This document shows positions 34,595-48,700 of a stretch of 64,000 nt of DNA, piece by piece (position 1 is the first letter of the stretch; every line of letters begins with the position of its first letter). Position numbers and translations under genes: made by a program. Under the pieces are notes generated by a model. That model worked only from the letters and a program-made list of their open reading frames with translations, did not search any database and was not told the DNA's origin. This DNA comes from Liolophura sinensis (Eukaryota; Mollusca; Polyplacophora; Chitonida; Chitonidae), in assembly GCF_032854445.1 (NCBI RefSeq), contig NC_088295.1, forward strand, positions 12,077,385-12,141,384, read 5' to 3'.

Positions 34595-35895
34595 CAGATT
34601 ACGGCGACTTCGACGACCGGACTGAGGACGTTGATGCTGATGATGTTGACGATGACACACCTACCCTCCCTGATGTCGATACGACCTCACAACGGGACAC
34701 AACGCGAACCACCAACAGGACCATTATTGAACGAGAGCTTATTAAAGCGGCCATGGATGATGACTACACGGCGCTGGTGGAGGAGGGGCTCACCCTGCCT
34801 TTGGGCGGGATTACACAAAATTTGAAATGGATCGAGGAGGGCAACTGCGCTTAATGGCCCATCCAAACTTGGACATTGTCAGCAGACGGACTGGTACCCC
34901 TTTGGCACTCTCCACAGTCGCTTACCGGCGCGTTTGGATTAACGCTGTTAGGGATGTTCTTGGCTTTGTCGACTGAGCACGCCCTACTCGACAGCAATCC
35001 TTGCCTTGGGCAGCAGCCACAGCCCTGCAGACAACGGCGGATGAGCTGGGTGCCGCGGCCGCCATGGTAGACACCCTTGAGAAAAGGATTTGGGCCAGAC
35101 AGCTCAAGATGCCGCTGATACTGTCCAGGAAATAGAAACAACTCTGACAGATAGCGACATCGAACGGACCCCTTAAACGATGCTCCACTCAACGATCCAA
35201 CTTCGAGAAATACGGTGCTTGGACAAGGAGCTGCAAACTATCCGGGGTGAACTCACGAATAACCTCGCCAAGCTGTCAAGGCTCGACGAAGACATAGCTA
35301 GGCAAACACAGAAACTGGGGGAGGCCGAGGATGAATTCTCAGGGCCGTATCGCAGAACGGCTACGTAACTTCGAGGATGAGAGGGCGGCCCGCCTCGAGA
35401 CAGCCTCTTCGACGTGCAAAGCTCTGTGGTCCCAAATCAACCGCATCAGGGAGAACATCAATCCCATCCTTCACGAAGACACCACGCTGGCCGCGTGCAT
35501 CCGCACACTCTTCCTGGAGCAAGAGATCACTATCACCTTTACCCTCACGGCGCTTGGCATGACGATCTCGTTGCTGGTGTTAGCGCTCACCTGGGGCTCT
35601 GCGTTGCCTCCAACGCCCCCTCCTAAGCCAGCCGACAGGGGTTGTCTCAAAGAGTGAGTGAAAATCATCTCCAGGGCCTCGGGCGCGCCCTTGGCAAGCT
35701 GGCTGGGAAAGCGGTTGCAACGCTGCCTGGTATTATCGGCAGTGTTGTGTCATGTGTGTTGAACCTCCATAGAGAAAACAGCTGGATGGCTGCCAGAGAT
35801 TGTCTGGGCTCTGGATATCACTGTAGGCCGCCTATTGCTCGTGGCAGTACGAGGCTGGCTAATCTAGGGACCACAACGGCGGTAACCCAATAGCA
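34595..35895 (+). pseudogene. Coiled-coil protein with C-terminal membrane helix (broken)
   Basis: Plus-strand coding pieces run in order: an acidic N-terminal stretch rich in Asp (34610-34680) followed by a charged segment (34715-34855, ends at a stop), a coiled coil (35180-35330), a second coiled coil with Glu/Arg heptads (35331-35510), a hydrophobic helix ending LGMTISLLVLALTWG (35546-35600), and a proline-rich turn. After a frameshift near 35650 comes a Gly/Ala/Leu-rich amphipathic tail (LGRALGKLAGKAVATLPGI, 35679-35735). Frames change near 35335 and 35650. Architecture resembles a virion or membrane-active protein, but the function is unknown. Confidence 0.55.
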
Positions 35896-37042
35896 ACCAT
35901 CGCTACCAAGAGAGATGTCTTCTCCGCATCGTGGTTGTACGGCGCTAACGAGAATGAGTTGTCTGGTGGGCCTTCCTGCTGTTGTGTTTTTGTTGTGGGT
36001 GGAGGGATAACTTCTTGTGCTTCACAATTCCCTTTTCTCCACTCCTCTGGGACAGCAAGGTAGGTGACACTTCTGCCTTCACAACCTCGTTGGCGCCTAG
36101 CTTCTGATCTTCCTTGGCCACGACGATTTTGTTGTTGTAGTCGACTATCTGCCCGATCTGCAGAAGCATGTTTCTGGGCGCCATGTATAGGCCTATGCCG
36201 CTTACAGTCGACTGCACTACTAGCGTACTGTAACACATCCTGGTAGCGTTTGATATAAGCGTCAAGTCCGACATTCCTATACCATTCGTAGTCCATAAAG
36301 GGCGTTCCAAGTCGATAATCGCAAGATCCATTTCCAAAACAACGTTTAACACTAACTCCCGAAGACAAAGGTATGTAAGAAATTATACAAATAAGAAATA
36401 AAGCCGGTAACACACAAGAGAGAAGCGGTCATCAGTTTTCAATGATGCCAGGCAGACAATGAATATTCCAGGCATGAATTCCATATCAAAGTTCAAATTC
36501 GTAGTCCGTGAATGAGTTCCATGTCAAATAACAGCTAAACAAGTATCTCAGTCGAGCTTTCATTGCAACTGTTCATAAAGGCATCATGCTGATGTAATTA
36601 GCATGGCTACCTTTACGGCCCCTAGCCGGATGGAATCGTTTAGGCGCTCTTCGCCCGGCTCCGTGAAGCCTTGAGATTTCTCCACAATGAACGATGCCCA
36701 GGCGTCCACAGCGTCCTGTTCAAAGTAGTCTACGTCCAGAACGCCGTATTTTCTGGGGAACGACATCCTGCTCGGATTGAAGGCTCCGTCGCCAACAGGG
36801 TAGTATCCGATCTTTGTCAAGTAATTGTAAGCTACCACGAGACCGTGATTTACGCCACTCCGCCTCCAGTCCGTATGTGGAGAGACGAAGAACTCCCGGA
36901 AAATCCTTTCATATGCCCTTTTGTCGTAGTGGTTGTCGAACGCCTTCCAGGCTCTGCTCTGGGGTAAGGGGGAGGGGATTACACCGCAACCCGTAGTCGC
37001 GCTCCATACTGCAAAGTTCAGCTGTTTCTGCCAGAACTGCAT
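35859..37042 (-). pseudogene. Virus-like element protein with C-terminal membrane segment (broken)
   Basis: Read right to left, the N-terminal part (37042-36626) is a clean frame of about 139 codons, starting MQFWQKQLNF and containing MSFPRKYGVLDVDYFEQ and AVDAWASFIVEKSQGFTEPG. The frame is then interrupted exactly where the 371-bp inverted repeat (36625-36255) begins. Coding-like sequence resumes with YIKRYQDVLQYAS, GIGLYMAPRNMLLQIG and a charged Lys/Glu-rich stretch. It ends near 35860 with a hydrophobic segment (TSLLVAMVAIGLPPL). At least one further frameshift lies near 36200. The repeat segment includes a possible alternative start at 36413 with a signal-peptide-like sequence. Role unknown; a structural or membrane protein is a guess. 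Confidence 0.55.
36255..36625 (-). repeat. 371-bp inverted repeat, right copy
   Basis: Reverse complement of 33294-33664, same length. In this copy the reading frame inside it is open and runs on into the sequence to its left on the minus strand. Confidence 0.9.
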
Positions 37043-37054
37043 TGGGTTGGTATT

Positions 37055-37258
37055 TCAAGCTTGGACTATGGAAACGCTGGTTACTGATGGTAGGCAGTAC
37101 TTCTCGAACACATCTGTGAATTGAGCCTGGAAGGCCTTACCCTCGCTCACGTAGATGTCAGAGCATACGAGATGATCTGTGTGGATTTGGACGATATGCA
37201 ATGTGTTGGCCTTGTAAGTGGCCACTCTATTGAAGCTGTAGGCCGTGTCCATACTCAC
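37055..37258 (-). pseudogene. Small minus-strand ORF in the virus-like element
   Basis: A frame of 67 codons, MSMDTAYSFNRVATYK to SVSIVQA, soluble, with mixed composition. It ends 13 bases before the next minus-strand gene and its start overlaps the start of the divergent plus-strand gene at 37245. The compact packing supports a genuine viral-type gene, but no domain is recognised and it may be incomplete. Confidence 0.4.
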
Positions 37259-37549
37259 TATGTTTGTTACCTTCTCTGATGTTCAAAACGGCAGTGCTGT
37301 CGAGCTGCCGCTCAGTCTAGACAACCTTGATCGCCGCCTAATGGTGGCCCTTCTTGATCTCACGCTATGCCCCACGTGGTCGAACATCCAGGCCGGGATG
37401 GGCTTCACACTGGATAGCCAGCGCATTGAAGTGGCGTAAGGGTATTATAGTGTCTGCACGCTAGACAAGGAAGTATTCCGCCCACAAGGTGTCACGCTGA
37501 GAATCAACGAAGCAACGGGTCGCTTAGTGCTCTATCTTGGTCCCTCATA
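37245..37549 (+). pseudogene. Small plus-strand gene of the element, one internal stop
   Basis: Open from the ATG at 37245 to a TAA at 37437-37439, then continuous in the same frame (GYYSVCTLDKEVFRPQGV) to a stop at 37547-37549, about 100 codons in all. A single nonsense change appears to separate two halves of one small protein. It contains alternating hydrophobic and polar residues (VTLRINEATGRLVLYLG) that suggest beta strands. Function unknown. Confidence 0.5.
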
Positions 37550-37559
37550 AGGAGGTCTA

Positions 37560-37815
37560 CGTGCATTTGGATGAAGTGAGCAGTTCAGAGAATGTGCTGG
37601 CATCCTCGGCTAGTAGTCACGGTCAAGGTTGCACACTCTTTCGGTCTGTTCCAGTAACGGGCGAAGGGATGAATATTGGCAAGATATAAACCCTTGCACT
37701 CAGGCCATATAACACACCTGACGCTTGGGCTTTTAGACATATCCTGTCGGAAAACGCCATAACCTCATTGCATTCATTGCCATGGTGGACGCAGACGGCC
37801 CTCGCTCTACATGAT
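37560..37815 (+). pseudogene. Small plus-strand coding remnant
   Basis: Coding-like reading directly after the previous gene: YVHLDEVSSSENVLASSA, a stop near 37687, then TLALRPYNTPDAWAF and HSLPWWTQTALALHD ending at about 37814. No Met start is obvious. It could be a separate small gene or a frame-shifted extension of its neighbour. Unidentified. Confidence 0.35.
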
Positions 37816-38107
37816 TAGCATTGTCCGACTTGGCTGACGTCTCGGACTTCGGGCTTCAGGGTCTTCCAGTTTGAAGGCGGCCTTTATACCCGGGAAAAAA
37901 TTTCAGTTGGGGGGGGAGGAGGGCGGTGTAAGCAGCCAGAACCTCAAACGTTCGATTCCCTTCAGGACGTCTCAGCCACAGCGGGTAGTGGGCGCAAACC
38001 ACCTTCTGAGGCACTCGGAGAACAAAAGCTCTCCTTAGTCCGCGTTGACGATCGCGGACCCGCGACCTCGGTTGGTTGATGGTCGGTGACCATCCGATAG
38101 GTTAGGT

Positions 38108-38371
38108 GTGGCGGCCGATCGCGCAGTCTTCGTGTTTCCCGGCTTGAAGATTAGATGGCCGGCAGAACACAACTATAAGGCCTTCAGGATAATCGTGAAA
38201 ACTCCTCTGCGGGGAGAAGCAGTCGTTGAGAGCTCTCTGGAAAAAGTCGGAATCATTGAAGCTGACCACATGTATGTCGGAACGATCTATCTCGAAAATT
38301 CTATCAGACTGCGGCGTTTGAGGGTAGGCCGGTATGAAGGTGATTTAGACATAATCGCGGACATTCTATAA
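38108..38371 (+). CDS. Small element protein, 87 residues, unknown function
   Basis: Open frame from MAADRAVFVFPGL to IIADIL with a stop at 38369-38371. The product is soluble, charged and beta-rich (KAFRIIVKTPLRGEAVVE, MYVGTIYLENSIRLRRL). It lies 27 bp before the next plus-strand gene, as in compact viral genomes. It shows no internal damage but lacks a start codon context or upstream signals that could be judged. The preceding 290 bases (37816-38107) contain a G-rich run and no gene. Confidence 0.45.
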   Translation: MAADRAVFVFPGLKIRWPAEHNYKAFRIIVKTPLRGEAVVESSLEKVGIIEADHMYVGTIYLENSIRLRRLRVGRYEGDLDIIADIL

Positions 38372-38398
38372 TGCACTACGGGCCTGTACCCAAAGATC

Positions 38399-39021
38399 GT
38401 GGATAAGGACTCCTTGACACCGACAGCTCCCACAGAAAGTGTGGTTGCATTGTCTTCGGCGCATGCTGGCAACGCCCATCGCCTGCAGTATATTAGCGCT
38501 ACACACAAGCAGTTAGAGACAGAGAGAGACGCCAGGTGGGCTTTATATAAGAAATACCGCTGTGGTGTGAATGCCGCGGACGCTTTTGATTCGACTATGA
38601 TGGTTGGATCTTTCTGTCTGGGAGTGGCGGGCGTGGGTCTACTCTCTACGAAGGTCACGGCGCCTGCTGTTTTGGCGATGGAGGCGACTGTCCTCGGATG
38701 CGGCTTGTGTAGCGCCGCTGGGAAATACGTTAACCGTCGGCTTACAGCGAAGGCGAATAAGCACAACGCGAGCCGTATATTAGCAGCGGCTAAGTAGAAC
38801 AGCATCCACGCGCAATGGTTGACGGCTCAATTTCGGACTCCGAGTTCAACCAGATCGTTTCGGAGATGACCAACTACCGTGACCTCAAATAGGTTTTACG
38901 CACACGTAGTAAGAAATCGTTCAACTCCGTACAGATCGACCAAAACGTGAAAAAAGAACTTCTGGCGCGTGGTCGGGAGTTGGAACGCGTGGAGTGGAAA
39001 AAACACCAGTCCCCGCCCTAG
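38399..39021 (+). pseudogene. Two-helix membrane protein of the element (frameshifted)
   Basis: The N-terminal part is open from MDKDSLTPTAPTE to a TAG at 38795-38797 (132 codons). It has a helical charged region (HKQLETERDARWALYKKYR) then two hydrophobic helices (about residues 62-82 and 85-105: SFCLGVAGVGLL and VLAMEATVLGCGL), then a basic stretch RRLTAKANKH. Coding-like sequence continues in another frame at 38815 (MVDGSISDSEFNQIVSEM), has a TAG near 38890, and resumes with a Lys/Glu-rich tail ending at about 39021. At least one indel and one stop break it. The helix pair and basic tail suit a membrane protein. Family unknown. Confidence 0.55.
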
Positions 39022-39156
39022 TGGGTACGATAAGTTGTTGTGTATTTAACACCGCTCTGTCAATAGACACTCCTCCACCCTACAGAAGACAGTAGTCTTC
39101 CATGTGGAGTATGGGGGCCCGCCAGGGGTGTGGAGCGGGGCCGCCTTTTGGGTGCC

Positions 39157-39241
39157 GCTTTGTGTAAGCCGGAGCGTGTTTGTCTACGCAAGCATATGTA
39201 CGTGAACGAGATGCTACAGTGCCAGAACCCCCAGAACATGT
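39157..39241 (-). repeat. Right inverted repeat of the virus-like element
   Basis: Inverted match to 28574-28658. On the plus strand it translates to PERVCLRKHMYVNEMLQCQN, and the left copy encodes a similar peptide on the minus strand. The repeat may therefore derive from a coding sequence. Confidence 0.8.
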
Positions 39242-42743
<3,502 letters not shown>

Positions 42744-45700
42744 ATGGAGCTGGGAGTTACTATTAAGCTCCGGAAAGTCAAGTGTTCATATTTCTTGAAG
42801 TGTCTTGTATGTGTTGGAATCCTTGTTCTTCACAGCGTCCCAGATGTGAGCTGTCAAGGTATGTATGCAAATACATGTAGTTTCACTTTCTTGAGAGTTG
42901 AATGCTCAGTGCTATCATTTATGTGTGTTATTGTGTTCCATTATATTTTTAATTGGACATTGCTTGTGTACATATGCATATCTGCGTATAGTACCTTCAA
43001 TTCTACTATGTATCCCAGACTGCACATAAAATATGTTACATTATGAAGCAAAAGTAATAGTCATTTATTTATTTATTTATTTATTTATTTGATTGGTGTT
43101 ATATGCCATAGTCAAGACTATTTCACTTCTACGACTGCATCCAGCATTACAGTGGGAGAGAACCACGCAGAACCTGAAGGAACCCATGCTCATCCACAGG
43201 CTGAGTAAATTTAACATAGTTAAAAGCTGAGATAATATTAATGCACATTTACCAGTACATCCTTTATATTTGTGGAGGAGTTTGAATTTGATGCTGTGTA
43301 CTTACATAGCTGTCAGAGACATTTGCCCATATTAAGATATGAAACATTGATAAAAATTACAAAGAAATGCTTGAGATACATTATCGTTTTCCTGGAAGCA
43401 CTTCCATCTTGTCCTATTTACCAAAGCTTACAGGTTTTTCTTGTTATAAATGTATGTTAATTCTAAGAAACCTCATGAAAGGGTTTCAGAAGAGATTTTG
43501 CTTTTATTCATCATACAGTTCGGGCAAACCTGATATTGTTATACTTCTGTTTTACTATTTCTGGTTGGTCAGTTTTAATTGTGAGTAGTAGCCTTTATAT
43601 CTAGCAAATAAGCTTTCGCTAGTTGTGTGGTATTAACCTTCTCTAGTGACATGTGATAGTGACAGAATACTAGTGAACTTTGTGTTATGCTGGATGTATG
43701 TGTAATGTTACAAGTGGTCATATCTTATGTAAATATATGTATGTACATTTGCTTCTGTTCACTAAAAATTAAATACCAGGTTTGTTGTATAACATTTCCT
43801 ATCAAAAGAGTAATGTTAAACAAAATATCCCTTGTATTAAATTATCAGTTTAACATAAATAAAAAATCATCACAGATGTATAACTATAAGTGTAGTGGTA
43901 CAGTTATGGTGCATTTTGTCATTGCAGTACTGAACAACATATTTTGCAAAGATTGTATCAGAGTTGCATCTGTAAGAAAATTACGATTTTTTTAGGTATA
44001 CTATTGTGGGAAGTATTTGTGTTCTTTTTGACAGAAGCCATTTACCCGTTTGTAGGCACAATTGGCCTATGTCCAGGTACATGGAGCTGAAAATTGATTT
44101 CTTCTTTCCTGTGCGGGAAATAAAAAAAAAATCAATGAAATCTTGTGGAATTACATAAAACAGCATGCCGGTTTGTAGACATGACCAGCTTTAATGGATC
44201 GAGAAGCGACACCTTTTGGGTGTACACAGAGTGTTTAATTTCTTATTCTGAGTAACTAAGCACAATATTTTCAAATGTTTCATGTTCATGTATCTACAGG
44301 TATGTCCCCATATCTTTATTGTCTATACTGAGTTTGTTAGTTATTAGGTGATCTATTCTGTAATGGTTCATTACAATTCAAAAAATTTTAAACCATGATG
44401 TCATCAGTATTTGTGTAAAGATTTCATGTATATGTGTAAAAACTTCTGGGCTTGTGATATTGGTTGTTAATATTCAGTGTTTTCTGTGGATGTGTTAGCC
44501 CATATCTTAGCTTTCCTTTTTAATTTGCATTGCATTAAGATCAGAAATTAATTTTCCTGGTGTGTAAACTGATAAACTTAACCAGGTTGTGCATTTTACA
44601 GTAAATGTAGCCACGTGCTGTGCCTATAGCAGGTAAAGGGATCAGTATAGGTCTGGTCAGTGTGGCACAGCTGATGCCACTGACCATTATGTTTGTCCAG
44701 CCACACTTTATCCAGCTCTGTTTAGATTAACCAAAGCAGACTGGTTGACTGACATTTCCCAGCTGAAAAGCAACAGATGTGAGAAATATGATCTGATCTG
44801 TATTGAAGAGGCTCCCCTTTTTCAGAAAAGCTCCCATCTGGTCAGACAAAGGGTCTTGAGATGAGCCCACGCAGGTACACTGAACAGTTAGCATATCTGC
44901 ACCCTGAGGGTTTGCGGACTCCAGTAGAGTCGTACTACTCTCTCCCTTCCTAGCGAGACTTACAGCCCAGTAACTCATGAATGTCTTAATAAAGAACGCC
45001 TTGTAGGCATTAATTTGCATACTGTTGTCCATCCCAGTAACTGTGTGAACAAAGAATCACATAATTTCTTCATAGATGTCCACAGTGTTTATTTTGTTGA
45101 TTTTTTTTGCCTTAATAGCAGTTTTCTTTTGGATTTTTTAAATAAACATTGATCATAGGGTATATAACTTCACCTTTTAATTGTTGCTGATTTCATGTTT
45201 CAGGCGTTACGGTATTTATCAATGTCTGTCAGATATACAAGTACATGTAACTGTAGAAGGATAGGAGGATAGTAATGAATAAACCATTACTTTCAAAGAT
45301 ACCAGGTGCCTGCATTTAATTTGAACATACATAGACATACATGTAAGTGTACACGTATATTAGTTCTTGCTTCTAGAGAATCGAATGTCTGATGGGGCTT
45401 TATTTTCTGAATATTAAATTTATGATAACACCCAATTCTTGCAACATATGAACTAGATAGCTGGATTAGTTGGTTTAATGTTCCCCTAAGGGTGAAAGCT
45501 TTTCTGCCAAGGACTAGCAGATGGTATGAAGGTGGGTAGGAGGATGCAAAAGTGAGGAGACTGGCCAGGGCCTGAGAAATAGTCTAGCTAGAACTGTTAG
45601 GTGCTGGCCAGGACAAAACAAAGGAAGGAGAGACCACATGTAGACAAGCTGACTCTGCTTTGACTGCTCCTATCTGGGGTCATAATTTTCTACTCTATCA

Positions 45701-48700
45701 AAGAGATTTTCAGGACATGCCAGTTTAATTTCAGCTCATTTAGGGAGGTCATGCTGATTGAAACCATACCCCTGACATGTCTCCCACATGGCTGTGTTTA
45801 GTTAAGATTGAGGTTCCATGCCAGTCAGGAATGACCTACAGCCATATGCTGACCCTAGAGAGTTGAACTTCTGAACAGGAGCACCCCTGACTTCACATCT
45901 GCACCCAGAGATACTTCGCTTTTCTTCAAGCAAATCCCATCTGTGTTTAGAGATGATAGGAGAAGCGCACGCTTGTTTTTTGCATTTGCCCAAAATCATA
46001 CTTATATGATAGTCTTTTCTATGCATCCCTTATAATAATCATTAATCTAATGGGATTTAATGAACACAATACGCATAATAATAATCCATACATGGAAAGA
46101 TGAGCATTTCAATATTTGTATTTTCTAGTTGCTGGTATTAAAATGTGAATTTTTAAGAAGCATATCAAATAAGTCTGTGAAATAGAATGTGTCACAAGGA
46201 TTTGAATTTGAATGTGTCACAAGGATCTAAAGTAAAGTATAATTCTATAGTGTATTTAATCTTATACAATGAGCTCAATATTTTGATATGTCTCCCAAGA
46301 GTGCCAGTGCTTGGTAAAACTTGGACTGTTACTTGGGTATGTTAAATTGATAAAATTATCTGTGACATAAATGGCGCTTATGTCAAGATATGTACTAATA
46401 GGTATAGTATAGTTATGAATTTATGTGTAAATGCAGTAAAATTCTTTGCTATACATGTATAGGTTTGACCTGCAATCTATCATACTGTAATGTACATATA
46501 TTGAATAATGCCCCTCAGCTTTTTTGGCTTTTCCATACTCACTGTTCTCAAGTGTTTTGTGTCAAAACATTGCTCTCTGTTTGAGGGGAACATGAATATT
46601 TATATTTATACATGTATATCACTGTTTGTTTCTGTTTGGTCTGATATAAGGAGATGTTAATAACGTTAGGACAGGTAGCGGGATGTTTTTAAGTTCTAAC
46701 ATTCCTGCAAGTTTCCCAGACGACATGGTCTGAATCTTTATGAAGGATTCTCATGTATGGGTCATGGCTATTTACAGATCTTCCTCTTTATAGTCCTCTC
46801 CATTCTTAACACTGTGCTAGTGTTTATTGTACATCATACATGGTAATTCATGTGAGGTTATCCTTAATACATGTACTGACATGCCTTCCATTAATACAAG
46901 AGAACTTGGCAAGGATCAGGCCAGCATGCTTTATGCTCAGGTGTCTGCTGTACACAGGTGTATCTTGAAGGACAGCAGGATACCAAACACTGCTTTATGT
47001 TAACTTTGTGGTTATTAAGCTATGCATGTACAAGGTACATGAAAGGCCAAAATGTTAAAAACATCATGACCTGCAGTTTGGAATTCATATGCAGGTTTCA
47101 TCAATTTCTTATTTTCCACTCTAGAGATAAACACATGCATGAATATGTATATTCACTGTATGCTGTACTGGCATGTACTGTCATGATGTGTTACCAAAGG
47201 AAAAGAAAAATAGCTAATATAGGCCATATTTGTGGAAGATTGTTTATTTGTAGATATGGTCATGACTAACTGAATTTAATGTTGGCAAATTACAGGCCAG
47301 GCAGACCAGTGCGTGTTTAAAACTGGCCTAGGACCATCGCACCAATATTCATTTTGATCTCTGATAAATGAATGGAATATTAAAACTCAAACAAATCATA
47401 TAATTGCGTATATGTATATCCAATAGTATAATTTAGTTAATGCTGTGCGTACTTTGTATATCTTTTATTATGGTGTCATTTCCCCACAATATGGCTACAA
47501 TATTGCTGTTACACCACAATAATTCATTCTAAGGTTTTATCGTTTTGATTTCTAATAATTGTCCTTATGTTACACAGTGCAGGTAAATGTGATTCATATA
47601 TGAGCTTTATCACACATAATGGTAATGTATCTGGAGATTTCACCTGCTGAAATGTGATTGTTTTGTAGAAATGCCTTTATTTTGGAGAATAAAGGGATAC
47701 ATGAATGTGTACAAGTATGATAAATAGATTACAACTTGGTAATAATGAGGTTGGCCCAGACATCAACCCTGGGGTTAAGATGTATGTATGACAGCTTCAG
47801 TCCTATATTCAAGCCTACTACGACTGATACCCTGGGTGATATCAGCATTGTCTGGTAATAATCTATATATAATACCTTACTTATGTGTTGTCATTTTTTG
47901 CATATGAAAAGTAGAGGCAGTTGTGAGGGGTATTTTATAAGGAAATAGAGATGCATGCATTAAAAAAATCAATAAAGTTAAACAATGTTTGTGGAGACAT
48001 ACCTGTACAAATAACATAGGCATATCCATGTGTTTTGTGCATGGATAAAACGACATATAAATATTACCCGGCTTAGACCTGTTTTTAATATACATGTTAT
48101 AATGACCCAGTGTAAACAGATTTACATGCCTTGAATCTAATGTAACTTACACTGCACCAATTTAGGACAATAAAATGTTGACAGTAGGGCTGAACCACCT
48201 CATGCTGAATTCTTGTCAGATCTGTGAAAAGGATTGTAATATGTTAAACTGCAGTGTTGAAGTGGGTTTGGGTAGTAAGCAGCCTCAGGTGGTTGGGGTA
48301 GGGCCCTTAGGAAGTGCTTCTTGTTACAGCTGAGTGGTTCACATGAGGGTGTAGGGATAACATCACAGCAGGAGATACCTTATCAACACACACTACTGCA
48401 GTGTGAAAAACAGAGGGCATACCAGACGCAGCTCACACATTCAGTTATGTGACCCATTGTTATGTGTAGGCTTCAGCAAACCTGCTGTGTGATAGCTGTA
48501 CCTGTAAAGTATTACTACTATTTCCAGTCAGGATTTATTTCTGTGCTAAGTGTCTGGCTCTGGGTATAATCTTATATGGATTTCTAGCACTGACCTTCAA
48601 AATCTTTCATTTCCATCTCAATCAATAGTGTGTATTTACATTTAGATATAGCAATGTTTACGTCATTTGCATCGAATTGTATGTTGTAAATTGTAATCAT

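Larger units (their letters stand above)
28574..39241. mobile_element. Decayed DNA-virus-like element (Maverick/Polinton- or adintovirus-related)
   Basis: A block of about 10.7 kb, mostly distinctly more GC-rich than the flanking host DNA, bounded by 85-bp inverted repeats. The left third is a family B DNA polymerase pseudogene. The right part holds at least eight broken or small genes on both strands, several with coiled coils or membrane segments. A reverse-transcriptase remnant sits in an AT-rich island between the two. Stops and frameshifts occur in nearly every large gene, so the element is inactive. No retroviral-type integrase, packaging ATPase or adenain-type protease was recognised. 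Assignment to Mavericks/adintoviruses therefore rests on the polymerase and on general resemblance. Confidence 0.7.
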
